From contig JAYRGW010000001.1 of assembly GCA_041907665.1 (NCBI GenBank), forward strand, positions 124,001 to 188,000: a stretch of DNA of 64,000 nt, given 5' to 3'. How positions within the stretch are numbered: position 1 is the first letter of the stretch; each line of letters opens with the position of its first letter. Position numbers and translations under genes: made by a program. Positions 44,501-53,903 of this stretch are shown piece by piece. The notes below the pieces were generated by a model. It searched no databases, had not been told where the DNA came from, and saw only the letters and a list, made by a program, of their open reading frames with translations. The DNA comes from JAAYUD01 sp041907665 (GTDB lineage Bacteria > Bacteroidota > Bacteroidia > Bacteroidales > Bacteroidaceae).

Positions 44501-47397
44501 AAGTTGAATGAAAGACCGTCTTTGTAGGATGGATTGTAGGGATACTCGAATGATTTTATTTCGTTAGACAGTTTCAATACTTTACTCTCTATGCGTTTCC
44601 CGTTGGCGAAGACGTCCATCAAAACCGTTGCATCCTTTTGTGCGGTGCCAAAATAAAATTGTGCAGGATGCTTGAGATCCGTATAGCATTTGCCATTTTT
44701 CTGTTTATTGGGAATATAAAGCCAGATATTGCTTTCGTCGGCCGGTTGCTTATCGGTAGCTGAGAATAAAACGAGGCTTTCTGTTCGTTTTACTTCTCTG
44801 CCCTGTGAATCTGTTGCTGTCATGCGGAGTTCGTATTTGCCTGATGGCAATTTGCGCCATTCTTCTTTGTCGAAAGAATTATTGGCTGTAATGCTACCCT
44901 TATCAACAAGATTGTTTTGTTCTCCTTCCTTTACCGAATACAGTGCGTAATTGATAGTGATATCAACGGGCTTTTGCAGCAAGTTGGTTGCTCCAAGGCA
45001 TACTTTAATCGCTTTGTCTTTACAAATATTTTCTTCCGAAGCACGATTCAATAGGAGTGATTGGGAACCTACTGCTAATGCTACGTTTCCATTCTGCGTT
45101 TCTCCTGCCAGATTGGTGACTTCGATATTTACATTGAAAGTATAATAAGTGAGTCCATTCTCTCCGTCCTCCTCTGTAGTTTCATCCGATTGTATATCGT
45201 CGTCGCCTTCTACAGCCTCGATGGTTTGTGCATCTTCTTCCTTGTTATCATTGTCTATGTTTCGAGATTCGGAGGTTAGTGCAACAGGTAAATCGAAATT
45301 ACCGTTGGCATCTATTTTTACACTATCGGTAGCTATAATTTGCTGATCCAAAGTGCGCCATTCCATATATTTGTTTCTGTTGACCGTATATTTGGCGTAG
45401 CAGTTTGTGATAGGAATACCCGAGAACGATTGTGCATGGCCCGTTATATGTATGGTGTCACCAAGTTTATACGTAGATTTTATTTCGTTGGTTGTTACTT
45501 CGAAAGTCGGCCGTTTATATTCTTCAACTTTGAAAGAGGTTTGTCCCATTTCAGTCTGGATAGTGAATCTGCCATTGAGGCATGTCGTAGGTAATATAAA
45601 TTGTAGATCGAAAGAACCGAACTCGTTTGTCGTGGCTTTCTTGTTTGCTATTTCTTGATCATTGGTATCGCGTAAAAAGACAGAGAGTGTTTTGTCTGGA
45701 TAGACTTTGATGCTATCACCTTTCTGATTGTATATGATACCTTTTAAATACACCGTTTGTCCCGGTCTGTAAATGCTACGGTCAGTCATTAGTTTGATAT
45801 TGTTTGCTGTAGCTTTTTCGCTCGAGTATAGATGATACCAGCTATTGGTAAACTGATATTCCATGTATTTATCATTGTCTCTTGTTGCTCTTATTTTGAG
45901 ATTGTTATCATCTATAAGGAAAGTAGTTCTACCTTGAATATCGGTTGTCTGTCTTGTAATGAGCTTATCATTTCCATTTGCCAATTCGACCGTGGCTCCG
46001 CTAACGAGTTCTCCAGTATTGGGATCTACAACGACGGCATCTATTTTCTTTTTGTCGGTTCTCATGACTAGAACTTTTAACTTAGTCGCGCGAATGATTC
46101 TTTCCGGAGTCTTTTTTAAATAGCTTTCATCGTTTCCTACCTTTACTATAACAGCGTATGTGCCAAATCCCGGCGTATTTATCTGAAATAAGTCCTCTTT
46201 GTCTCGATAGTCTGAAGACTTCTTCAGTATAAAATGTTGACTGCTTTCTAACTTACAGTTCGAGATCTTAATATCTTTGGCAGGCAAGCTCTCGGGAAGA
46301 CGATAGTATAGTACATCAAAACTATCAGCATTGCGATGATCTACTAGTATTCTTATTTTGCTGTTCGGATATACTACGTTTGCCAAATTCTTCAATGTTA
46401 CTACAGGTCGAGTAATATATGCTTTCTCTTGTTTGGGAACATTTATGCGGGCATAGTTAGGGTAAAGAGTGATTGCCTCTTCGTAGATTGCAAGTGCTTT
46501 CTTAAGATATTGTTTCTTCTGTTGTGAATAATAGAGGGCTTTTGCGGTTAGAATCTCAGCACGCACTTCGTTCGAAGGATTTGTTTGCGATAACAGTTGC
46601 TCCAACCCCGAAAGATATTTCTCGTTGTTGCCTGAAAGGTTATGTTCAAATTTGAGTTTGTTGAGTGTGGTGAGGATAACGGCACTTTCTTCATTCGCTT
46701 CTTTGTAGATTGTTATCAGATCGTTGTATATTTGAATGATTCGTTGAGAAACCTCTACTTTTTGATTTTTGTCTGCGACATATTTGAATGTTTCCAATGA
46801 TTTTATCGCTTTATTGGCAATTATGTGGAGTAGGTCGTGGTTGTAATAAATACTTGCCCATTCTTGTTTTGCAAAAGGAACATATTTTTCGCTGTTGGTA
46901 GAGTGAAGCAATTTTTCATCTTCGAGAGAAGCGTTCAGATGCTTGATTGTTGCATCCCAAAATTGTACTCTAGTCCATTCTCGAATGTCTTCTACCGGCT
47001 TTGTCCCTGTAACATTGGTAGGCATTTCGTAAGAGTTGTCTGAAGCATACTGGGCGTAAAAGTTTGCCAGAATAGAATGAAGTATCATTCGTTCTGTAGG
47101 TTGATTGGATGTTGCAGCCCATTGCTCCAATTCTTTTAGTTGGCTGTAGGTGCTGTCATTCGAAATGCCTTCTTTGTTAACCATCCGTACAAAATAGGCT
47201 GGAAGCAATTGTCCATGGTTGTTTTCTTTCTTAGCTTTTGCAATAATCTTATCGCATAGGCCGATGACAGTCTTAGGTAACTCTTTCTTTTGTGTTTCAA
47301 AAATTTGTTTCCACAAATTATCGTAAGATTGTGCTGAAATATTTACAGCAAAGAGAATGAGTAAAAACGATGTGGCAACGGCAAACTTTATTTTCAT
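41578..47397 (-). CDS. Alpha-2-macroglobulin family protein with SusC-like plug motif
   Basis: A 1939-residue exported protein, signal peptide MKIKFAVATSFLLILFAVNISAQ. The N-terminal 350 residues are helical repeats, then macroglobulin-like domains (DRSIYRPGQTVYLKGIIYNQ near 560), and the A2M signature region (PSLRTDSKGNVSIVFTLPES near 1190). No CxEQ thioester is present, so it is the non-thioester bacterial type. Between the halves, near residue 1155, lies ELNEVVVAGYGTKKKDE, the sequence otherwise seen at the start of SusC plug domains. It probably traps or binds proteases or proteins at the envelope; it lies next to a secreted-protease operon. Confidence 0.9.
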   Translation of the reverse strand: MKIKFAVATSFLLILFAVNISAQSYDNLWKQIFETQKKELPKTVIGLCDKIIAKAKKENNHGQLLPAYFVRMVNKEGISNDSTYSQLKELEQWAATSNQPTERMILHSILANFYAQYASDNSYEMPTNVTGTKPVEDIREWTRVQFWDATIKHLNASLEDEKLLHSTNSEKYVPFAKQEWASIYYNHDLLHIIANKAIKSLETFKYVADKNQKVEVSQRIIQIYNDLITIYKEANEESAVILTTLNKLKFEHNLSGNNEKYLSGLEQLLSQTNPSNEVRAEILTAKALYYSQQKKQYLKKALAIYEEAITLYPNYARINVPKQEKAYITRPVVTLKNLANVVYPNSKIRILVDHRNADSFDVLYYRLPESLPAKDIKISNCKLESSQHFILKKSSDYRDKEDLFQINTPGFGTYAVIVKVGNDESYLKKTPERIIRATKLKVLVMRTDKKKIDAVVVDPNTGELVSGATVELANGNDKLITRQTTDIQGRTTFLIDDNNLKIRATRDNDKYMEYQFTNSWYHLYSSEKATANNIKLMTDRSIYRPGQTVYLKGIIYNQKGDSIKVYPDKTLSVFLRDTNDQEIANKKATTNEFGSFDLQFILPTTCLNGRFTIQTEMGQTSFKVEEYKRPTFEVTTNEIKSTYKLGDTIHITGHAQSFSGIPITNCYAKYTVNRNKYMEWRTLDQQIIATDSVKIDANGNFDLPVALTSESRNIDNDNKEEDAQTIEAVEGDDDIQSDETTEEDGENGLTYYTFNVNIEVTNLAGETQNGNVALAVGSQSLLLNRASEENICKDKAIKVCLGATNLLQKPVDITINYALYSVKEGEQNNLVDKGSITANNSFDKEEWRKLPSGKYELRMTATDSQGREVKRTESLVLFSATDKQPADESNIWLYIPNKQKNGKCYTDLKHPAQFYFGTAQKDATVLMDVFANGKRIESKVLKLSNEIKSFEYPYNPSYKDGLSFNFCFVKDNLLFQKEATFTLSLPKQQLHLKWSVFRDKVHPGQKEEWKLNIQTPQGKPANAEMLAFMYDASLDKLMPHHIYGEVFYPRYIQNQNWNISYENSYDETYFGSINSYKISQLDFDHFFDVNEFMNIVNEQKTTRNLRIRGRGPMLAKNSSKAMEYSVLEKAGEVRGNDEKGGKDIAELNEVVVAGYGTKKKDEATSNQQPMRSNFAETAFFYPSLRTDSKGNVSIVFTLPESLTRWKFMGYVHTKEMLNGMLDGETVASKELMVTPNMPRFVRTGDHAVIAATVSNMTDKAIKANVKFELFDPQTEQIILSQSKPLSLDAQKSEGTSFDFTVSERYDILGVRIVADGGTFSDGEQHLLPVLSDKIMLTESVPLPIRGNQSREFSLDKLFNNHSKSATKRSLTIEYTGNPSWYVIQALPSLALPQSDNAICWAIALYANSLASHIANSTPRIKNVFDSWKATGQSKESLLSNLQKNQELKNILLNESPWVLEAKSEQEQKERLSTLFDLNNIQNNNLTTIKKLQQLQNEDGSWSWFKGMHGSEYITEYVVRLIARIHLLTGQPLSEEVKAMQQKGIGFLHGESQRHYEWIKKAEKEGQKIKGISYSTLRYLYLLSITDSQIPNQYKTQYNYFLNKIDEVPSSQDMQEKALAAIILKQAGKTKVADEYMASIKEHLTKSDELGEYFDFNDDPFSWSCMHLNAHTAAIEAFENVSNDNETAQEMKLWLLKQKQTQQWDTPVSTVDAIYALIGKSSDILSNKGIVTISIANRKLSTADSNTTTGLSYLKENFTDQPTINARTIKVEKKDEGIAWGAVYAQFTEDISNVKQQGSEAFSVKKSLLVKRIVNNVEELQPITDQNELKVGDIVTARLVIKLNRKMDFVQLKEQRGACFEPITQLSGYRYEAGTGYYEEIKDASTNFFFDSLQKGTYVLEINYRVSRAGSYEAGLSTLQCAYAPEFATHSESMRITVNK

Positions 47398-47573
47398 ATT
47401 TAGTAATGTTTGGTAGTTTTTGATTTCCTATCTTTAAAGGTAATCCCTTTCATTACAAAAATACAAATTAATATTCGTTATTGCATGACAAAATGAAATA
47501 ATTTGGTAATAAAAGTTAACTGACACTGTTCTGTTGCTCTTTTGATGTTCAAACTAGAGACATCAGCAAAAAG

Positions 47574-47609
47574 AAGCCCCGAAAGTTTTATATTAAACTT
47601 TCGGGGCTT
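47574..47609 (-). terminator. Terminator of the SusCD-protease operon
   Basis: Perfect 15-base stem (47574-47588 with 47595-47609), 6-base loop, followed on the minus strand by CTTTTTGC. It lies 30 bases after the stop of the Calx-beta lipoprotein gene. Confidence 0.85.
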
Positions 47610-47638
47610 TAGCTATTTTAAAATGCCTTCCTAAATCA

Positions 47639-48901
47639 TTATTTTACTCGTTTGAAGTAAACACGTATTGGAGCACTTAACATGAGAGGATCGCTGGGAT
47701 CGTACTTCATCAGTTCATAGATGTCTTTCCATGTATCGGCTGTAGGCTCATAATCGTAGATGGTGCATTCCAATATATCTTCCGAATTGTCGTTTTTGAA
47801 TATACGGAAGCCTACTACAGCTGCTTGAACTTTTGAATCTGTTGCCGAAATGTTGGTGTTGATTTTATCAAACTTTAAAACAGAAAGAGTTACTTCACGT
47901 GGATGTAGTCCTCCTTCTTCCTGCATTTTTTCTTGACGCTCGTTCATAAAGGTTGCAGTGCAAGCAGATACAAAATAATTTTTTAATTTGCCGGAAATAG
48001 TCGGGGTGAAGGTATATGATTGATATGAACTTCCTTCAAACTTAATTTGGTCGGCGCTTGTTCCTGTTATGAGGTCATCTGTATTTGCACCCCAACTGGT
48101 GTTCCACCATGTTTTGCTGGCTGGAGATACTTCACTGAAAGCCCATGTGCCGTTGAATGTTGTAGGACCAACAATCGTAATAGTCAATTTGTCATTGTTT
48201 CCGTAGTTGAAACTAGTTTTCTCTTTTAACTTTAAGACAATCGTATTTTTGCCGGTTTCTAATTTTAAGAAATCCAATGATATAGTTCCTGACGATTTGC
48301 CTGCATTTACAGTGATGGTTTTTACATTGTTTGTAAATTTGAAATGTGTTCCTTCTACAGCTGTAGACGAAGGATCTACTTCTACTTCAAATTCTGTTGC
48401 AGTTTCGGGCTTGTAAATAGAACCGTCTGCTTTTTGGAGGACGATAGTATACTCCTTTGACAGGGTTAACTGGTCAGCATAGTTCTCGAAGGAAAATACA
48501 GCAGCATCCTTTCCTAGTAAATTCACCGTCGTATAATTCATTGTGCCATTTTCAAAACCTTGAGGAGCTGCTCCCAGCGTAACGGTAAGTTTCTTACTGT
48601 CATTAACTGTGATACGTGTCAATGTAATGAATGCTTCTTTCTCGCCTGCCTTTAGTTCGAAAGACTTGCCTGAAATGGTATAATCTGTTCCTTCGACAGC
48701 CGTTCCGCTTATCGTGACAGGAACGCTTATTGTTGTCGTAGGAGCGACATCAGCTTCCAACTTTATTTTCATTGTACCGTTGGCCAAAGTGTATGCCGCT
48801 TGTTCCAGATTTAATTGAGGAACTACCGTGTTATCGCTTGTTGAACACGATGTTGTTATAGCAACTAACGTTACTAATAATGCGTAAATAAATTTTCTCA
48901 T
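47639..48901 (-). CDS. Calx-beta-like surface lipoprotein (SusE/F position)
   Basis: A 420-residue lipoprotein: signal peptide with lipobox TTSC near residue 19, then beta-rich repeats of Calx-beta type (VEGTDYTISGKSFELKAGEK and VEGTHFKFTNNVKTITVNAG). The C-terminal 170 residues form another beta domain. It is the last gene of the SusCD operon, where SusE/SusF-like ligand-binding lipoproteins usually sit. It probably binds the imported peptide or glycan at the cell surface. Confidence 0.82.
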   Translation of the reverse strand: MRKFIYALLVTLVAITTSCSTSDNTVVPQLNLEQAAYTLANGTMKIKLEADVAPTTTISVPVTISGTAVEGTDYTISGKSFELKAGEKEAFITLTRITVNDSKKLTVTLGAAPQGFENGTMNYTTVNLLGKDAAVFSFENYADQLTLSKEYTIVLQKADGSIYKPETATEFEVEVDPSSTAVEGTHFKFTNNVKTITVNAGKSSGTISLDFLKLETGKNTIVLKLKEKTSFNYGNNDKLTITIVGPTTFNGTWAFSEVSPASKTWWNTSWGANTDDLITGTSADQIKFEGSSYQSYTFTPTISGKLKNYFVSACTATFMNERQEKMQEEGGLHPREVTLSVLKFDKINTNISATDSKVQAAVVGFRIFKNDNSEDILECTIYDYEPTADTWKDIYELMKYDPSDPLMLSAPIRVYFKRVK

Positions 48902-48926
48902 AATTATATAATTTGGGGTTTATAAT

Positions 48927-49142
48927 TTAATTTGTATTGTTTCGATATTCATTTTTAATTGAGTTGATAGAGTCGCTTTCATTAACAGATAGCGGAGTAG
49001 GGTCTGGCATCTTATAATGTTTAGAGCTCGCATTCTGTTGTTGACGAGGAGGTACTTCGTCTATTTTTGAGCATGAAGTAAAACATGCTATACTACATAT
49101 TAATATAATTAATAAATAGATACGATGAATAGTCATTTTCAT
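48927..49142 (-). CDS. Small lipoprotein, 71 residues
   Basis: Short exported lipoprotein: hydrophobic start IHRIYLLIILICSIACF, lipobox FTSC, then a polar tail rich in Ser, Asn and Gln. No family recognised. It sits 17 bases after susD and 25 bases before the Calx-beta gene, so it is part of the operon and may be an accessory surface subunit. Confidence 0.75.
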   Translation of the reverse strand: MKMTIHRIYLLIILICSIACFTSCSKIDEVPPRQQQNASSKHYKMPDPTPLSVNESDSINSIKNEYRNNTN

Positions 49143-49159
49143 ATTGTATTCTCCTTTAT

Positions 49160-50563
49160 TTAATTAGTTACGAGTTCGGTATATCCTGAATTCTGTATTA
49201 ATCCCGGAACGATTTCGATGTCGGTAGCCGGTAACGGGAATGTATACATAAATTTCAGTGTCGTATATCTTCTTCCGTTGTAAGCAACCCAAAATTCGGG
49301 ACTACCATTGCGTTTTAATTCAAAGAAACGATCACCTTCTAAGAACATCTCTTTTCTACGTTCGTTGAGTATTAGTCCCATTAATGGTGTTAAAGCTTTG
49401 CCTTCCACGTCTACCTTAATGATTTCGTCGGGGCTGAGAGATGGCAATGAGTTCATCGTGATCTTTTTGTAATTGCTGATGCGAAGACTACGCAAATCAT
49501 TGATTGAGGCCAATGCTTCGTCGGGCTTACTCAAGTGATAGTAGCATTCTGCCTCCATCAACTTGAATTCTGCCGATCTCATGCCACAGAAAAAGGGCTT
49601 TATGGCTTGTCTTTTTCTATTGATATCTAATGAATAGCGTACGTCGGTTGTTCTTTCTTCGGTAGAGAACTGGTTTATAAATCTTTTGCTTACAGGACGA
49701 TATTTGATAATATTGACTGCAGCTGTATACTCAGTACTTGTACTGCTGGTATACGACCTATAGGCTTTAATGATTTGGTTCCCGCTTATTTTGAAGGTAC
49801 TTTGCATCATCGTTTTGTAAGCATCTGCATCAACTAGTGGGTGACTTTTTAGTATCTCCTGTGATATTGTTAATGCCTTATCCCACTGTTTGGTCCAAAA
49901 ATATAACCGAGCCAAATAGCCTTTGCACACATCTTCAGTAAAACGATAAAGGTCGTCTGTACATTCATAATTTATAGATGCTTTCAGGTCACTCTCGATT
50001 AAATCGATGGTGGCTTGCATAGAACTTCTTATAGGGCGCTCTTCCATGTCGAAAGATTTGACAAGTGGAACTCCCAATTGTTCTTCAAATTTACCAGTCT
50101 CGGGAACTTCGCAATATGTACGTAATAATTGGTAATAGCAAACAGCACGTAAAGCATAGGCTGTGGCGCGTACTTTATTCGATAATGTTGTTCCATCTTC
50201 TTTCATTTCACCCAAAACGATGTTGCAATCACGTATGACGGCATATAGTTGAGTGTATCCTGCTGATGCTGATGATAAGTTGAGTAGCGAACCGGCATAG
50301 ATGGCAAGCGTATTGCCTCCCGGTTCGGTGAGACAAGTCTCAAAATCATCGCCACATTCTACATCCCATTGCAAGAGCGATTGGGCATTACCGACAAAGT
50401 AATTGGAACTACCATTGTCCAATTCGTCCAAGTGTTTATGCATTAGTGCCGAGAATTCTTCGGCAGTTTTAGGAATTGTTCGTCCGTAAGGTTTGATATC
50501 TAAATACCCTTTACACGAACTTCCTATAAAAGCAATTAGTAAACAAATATATAACTTCTTCAT
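49160..50563 (-). CDS. SusD/RagB-family nutrient-binding lipoprotein
   Basis: Surface lid protein of a SusCD importer, 467 residues. The lipobox IGSSC is followed by KGYLDIKPYGR, typical of SusD; tetratricopeptide-like helices follow (VRATAYALRAVCYYQLLR, CKGYLARLYFWTKQWDKAL), and the C-terminus has LNERRKEMFLEGDRFFELKR. Twelve bases downstream of susC. The ligand is not evident, but the linked proteases suggest peptides. Confidence 0.93.
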   Translation of the reverse strand: MKKLYICLLIAFIGSSCKGYLDIKPYGRTIPKTAEEFSALMHKHLDELDNGSSNYFVGNAQSLLQWDVECGDDFETCLTEPGGNTLAIYAGSLLNLSSASAGYTQLYAVIRDCNIVLGEMKEDGTTLSNKVRATAYALRAVCYYQLLRTYCEVPETGKFEEQLGVPLVKSFDMEERPIRSSMQATIDLIESDLKASINYECTDDLYRFTEDVCKGYLARLYFWTKQWDKALTISQEILKSHPLVDADAYKTMMQSTFKISGNQIIKAYRSYTSSTSTEYTAAVNIIKYRPVSKRFINQFSTEERTTDVRYSLDINRKRQAIKPFFCGMRSAEFKLMEAECYYHLSKPDEALASINDLRSLRISNYKKITMNSLPSLSPDEIIKVDVEGKALTPLMGLILNERRKEMFLEGDRFFELKRNGSPEFWVAYNGRRYTTLKFMYTFPLPATDIEIVPGLIQNSGYTELVTN

Positions 50564-50574
50564 ATTCTTTTTCG

Positions 50575-53500
50575 TTAAAAACCGATAGATATTCCCATTG
50601 AATATGTGCGTGCCATTGGATAAACGGCACCCGGCGTTTCGGGGTCGAGTCCTTTGTAATTAGTTAAGATAAAGATATTATTCATGGTAGCCGAAAGTGA
50701 GAGTGAACTCAAACAGAACTTTTTAATCCATGACTCTTTTAATGAATATCCTACGGAAATTGATCCTAACTTGAAGTACGATACACTTTGCATCATTGAT
50801 GCGTTTGTGATAACACTGCTGCTTACCATGTAGTTGCTCAAGCCCAAGTATTCACCATAAGCATCTATGATACGTGGATTCCCGTTCGTGATAGGATTCT
50901 CTGGAGTCCAATGCTTTGAAGCATTGCGTGACACATTGAGATGATTGATGTACAAGTCGTTTATTCTTGCAGGAATCGGCTCTACTACAGTACCCGAGAT
51001 GCTTGAATATGATACAGGGCAACTGATATCTTTTAGAACCTTACCACCCAAAGAATAGGTACCTCCCATGCTAACGGATAATCTTTTGTAGGATAGGCTT
51101 ACCGAATAACCTCCATTTGTAGGAGCTGTTGATGTGCCTAAATAGAATAAATAATTATCTGCATTGTTTCTGTCGGCCGGAGTCGAAAATACGGCATCGG
51201 GACGGGCTTGATAAGTGTAAATACCTAATTTTCTATCAATCCCTATCATCTTGCCACTGAAAATGGAGCCCAGAGGATATCCTACATAATTTCCTGAATA
51301 TAGACCTGATGAGGGGGAATTGAATTTCAGAAGTTTGTTCCTGTTATAGGAAAGATTAGCACTCATCGAAAGATTCCAGTTATTGCTTTTTATGATATGT
51401 GCTGATATAGAAAACTCTGCACCTTGGTTCAATAGCTCAGAAGTATTGTAGCTCTGAGAAGAGAATCCGGTTGTCGATGGTACAGTTATACTTGTTACGG
51501 CATCGCTGGTCCGACGATCGTATAACTCTCCTTGCATATGGATGCGTTCGTTGAATAGACCGATATCCAACGATACTTTCATGTCTCTATTCTTTTCCCA
51601 ACGTAGGCGTGGATTAGGAGCATTCTTGATACTACCCATTCTGTAATAGTCTGTGTCTGTTTTGCGAAAAGTCGATTCATAGTCCATTACAAGTTGAGGA
51701 TAAACGCTCTTGTTAATATTACCTGTATAACCGAATGCAGTACGCATTGACATGCTGCTGATTATGGGCTTGAACTTTTTCATGAAAGGTTCTTGATCGA
51801 TATTCCATGAGAGACCGAAAGAACCGGTTGGATTGAATTGTTCTTTGCTACCAAAGTTATTAGAGCCATCTGTTCTCATAGTTAAACTGGCAACATAGCG
51901 TTGTTTGAATACATAATCCATGGAGAAATAGAAAGAAGCAAACGCATCTTCAGAAATACTTTGACCAGATAGTCCATCCATGATGGAAGCGTATGAAAGT
52001 AGATCGGAATAACTAGGATTGGTATTCTCTGGGTATGTGGGCATTGATGAATTACCAGAAACTGGGTCGTATCCATAACGTTTTTCGTAAATACTCTTGG
52101 AGTACTGTCCTCGAATTTCACTACCAAGCAACACGCTGATGTAATGATCGTTCTTGAAGGTATTGAAATAATGCAGCTGTCCTCTTAAATTATAATTTGT
52201 ATTGTATGCAGATGCTTGCGTTATCGATCCATAAGTCCTTTTAGATGTATATGAACCACTGTCAAAAGGACGATCGTTCCATGCTGCATTTGATTCTTTT
52301 CCGTTAATATTATCTGAATTATCTACTACATATCCGTATGAAGCCATACCTTCAAAACTTAAATTATCTGTCATACGTATATCCAGATTTCCAATCACGG
52401 AAGTGGTGAAATTTTTGCTTTTGCTGGACGTTGTATCCATTTCTCTGAAAATATTATATCCATTTGGAGCCTGAGGTAGATCGTATGCTCCATTGGCCAT
52501 TCGGAGAGAAAAATAGGTGTTATCTGCTGCGTATGAGCCGTCGCTATTGAAAGGCCTTTCATACGGATTGGCAAAGTATGCATATTGAAATGGATCTACA
52601 TTGAGAGATGGGGACGTGGATTTTTGCATAGACATGTCGAAAGTGAATCCGAGTTTGACCCTGTCGTTTGGCTTCATATCTATTTTTGCGCTCATGTTGT
52701 ATCGATCATAATTAGTCTTTTTGACTAAACCGTTGTTTTGCGATACGCCTAGCGACACATAGTAAGTACTTCTGTTTGATCCGCCAGAGAACGATAAATA
52801 GTGACTTTGCGAGATAGAGTTTTGAAATAACTCTTTAAACCAATCTGTAGTATGTGCTCCTAAGTTTGCAATTTCTGCATCTTGCTGGGCCCCGGTCATT
52901 CCTTTGTATTTTCCATATCCGGAACGAATCATTCCTACGACTCCTACTACAGGATATCTTCCTCCATTGGCATAATGCGATTGGGAAAATTCATTCCATA
53001 GCTCTTGCTCCCATGCCAATTTCTCTTTCGAATTCATGAGGTCTGCATTATGGGGAGGGCTCGTTACGATCGACATGTTTGCCGAGTAACTGATATTCAT
53101 TTTGCCTTCTTTTCCTCTTTTAGTCGTAATCACGATGACACCTCCAGCAGCTCTGGAACCATATATTGCTGCCGCAGAAGCATCTTTTAAGACAGTTACA
53201 TTTTCGATATCATTGGGATTTATTCCTGCAATACCATTTGAAAATATGTCATTAAAATCATTTGCTTTAATTTGGCTGCTTGATATTTTGGGAATATCTC
53301 GTTGTAGTGGAACTCCGTCTACTACCCATAAAGGTTCAGCATTACCTGTTATCGTGTTTGTTCCTCTTATCCGTATCTTAGCTGTTTCTCCAGGTCTACC
53401 CGAAATGGCTTTGACATCTACACCTGCTATCTTTCCTTGCAATAGCATATCTATGTTTGCCATAGGAGCAGTCTTCAGATCTTTTTCTGATAAAGTTGCT

Positions 53501-53889
53501 AGAGAGCCCGTGGCCCGACGTTTCGTTGTTCGAGTATATCCGGTTACTACTACTTGATCCAGACTTACAACATTGTCCTCAAGAGTTATAATACCCGACA
53601 GCGGTTTAGTTACCTTTATACTCTTTGGCTGCATGCCTATATACGAAAAGACGAGCATAGAGTTCCTGTCTACCCATAAGGATAACTTACCCTTTTCGTC
53701 AGAAATGACTCCTTGGGCCTTTCCTGAAACTTTTACGGATGCTCCCGGTAGAGGATCGCCTTGTTTATCTACAACAACAACTTTCACCAATATCATGGCA
53801 TCATTCTTCTTCCCTGTGTTTTGTTGTGAAAATAGCGATATTGAAATGAGGCAAACGCATAAAAATAAAATGAATTTCAATTTCTTCAT
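50575..53889 (-). CDS. SusC/RagA-family TonB-dependent transporter
   Basis: Outer-membrane beta-barrel of 1104 residues with signal peptide. An N-terminal carboxypeptidase-regulatory-like domain (DPLPGASVKVSGKAQGVISD) precedes the plug, which opens VVSLDQVVVTGYTRTTKR (GYT where GYG is usual) and contains LKDASAAAIYGSRAAGG. The barrel continues to an aromatic end (YSMGISIGF). It sits 14 bases after the S9 peptidase gene. With SusD it forms the importer of this locus. Confidence 0.95.
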   Translation of the reverse strand: MKKLKFILFLCVCLISISLFSQQNTGKKNDAMILVKVVVVDKQGDPLPGASVKVSGKAQGVISDEKGKLSLWVDRNSMLVFSYIGMQPKSIKVTKPLSGIITLEDNVVSLDQVVVTGYTRTTKRRATGSLATLSEKDLKTAPMANIDMLLQGKIAGVDVKAISGRPGETAKIRIRGTNTITGNAEPLWVVDGVPLQRDIPKISSSQIKANDFNDIFSNGIAGINPNDIENVTVLKDASAAAIYGSRAAGGVIVITTKRGKEGKMNISYSANMSIVTSPPHNADLMNSKEKLAWEQELWNEFSQSHYANGGRYPVVGVVGMIRSGYGKYKGMTGAQQDAEIANLGAHTTDWFKELFQNSISQSHYLSFSGGSNRSTYYVSLGVSQNNGLVKKTNYDRYNMSAKIDMKPNDRVKLGFTFDMSMQKSTSPSLNVDPFQYAYFANPYERPFNSDGSYAADNTYFSLRMANGAYDLPQAPNGYNIFREMDTTSSKSKNFTTSVIGNLDIRMTDNLSFEGMASYGYVVDNSDNINGKESNAAWNDRPFDSGSYTSKRTYGSITQASAYNTNYNLRGQLHYFNTFKNDHYISVLLGSEIRGQYSKSIYEKRYGYDPVSGNSSMPTYPENTNPSYSDLLSYASIMDGLSGQSISEDAFASFYFSMDYVFKQRYVASLTMRTDGSNNFGSKEQFNPTGSFGLSWNIDQEPFMKKFKPIISSMSMRTAFGYTGNINKSVYPQLVMDYESTFRKTDTDYYRMGSIKNAPNPRLRWEKNRDMKVSLDIGLFNERIHMQGELYDRRTSDAVTSITVPSTTGFSSQSYNTSELLNQGAEFSISAHIIKSNNWNLSMSANLSYNRNKLLKFNSPSSGLYSGNYVGYPLGSIFSGKMIGIDRKLGIYTYQARPDAVFSTPADRNNADNYLFYLGTSTAPTNGGYSVSLSYKRLSVSMGGTYSLGGKVLKDISCPVSYSSISGTVVEPIPARINDLYINHLNVSRNASKHWTPENPITNGNPRIIDAYGEYLGLSNYMVSSSVITNASMMQSVSYFKLGSISVGYSLKESWIKKFCLSSLSLSATMNNIFILTNYKGLDPETPGAVYPMARTYSMGISIGF

Positions 53890-53903
53890 ACTTACGCACT
53901 GAT

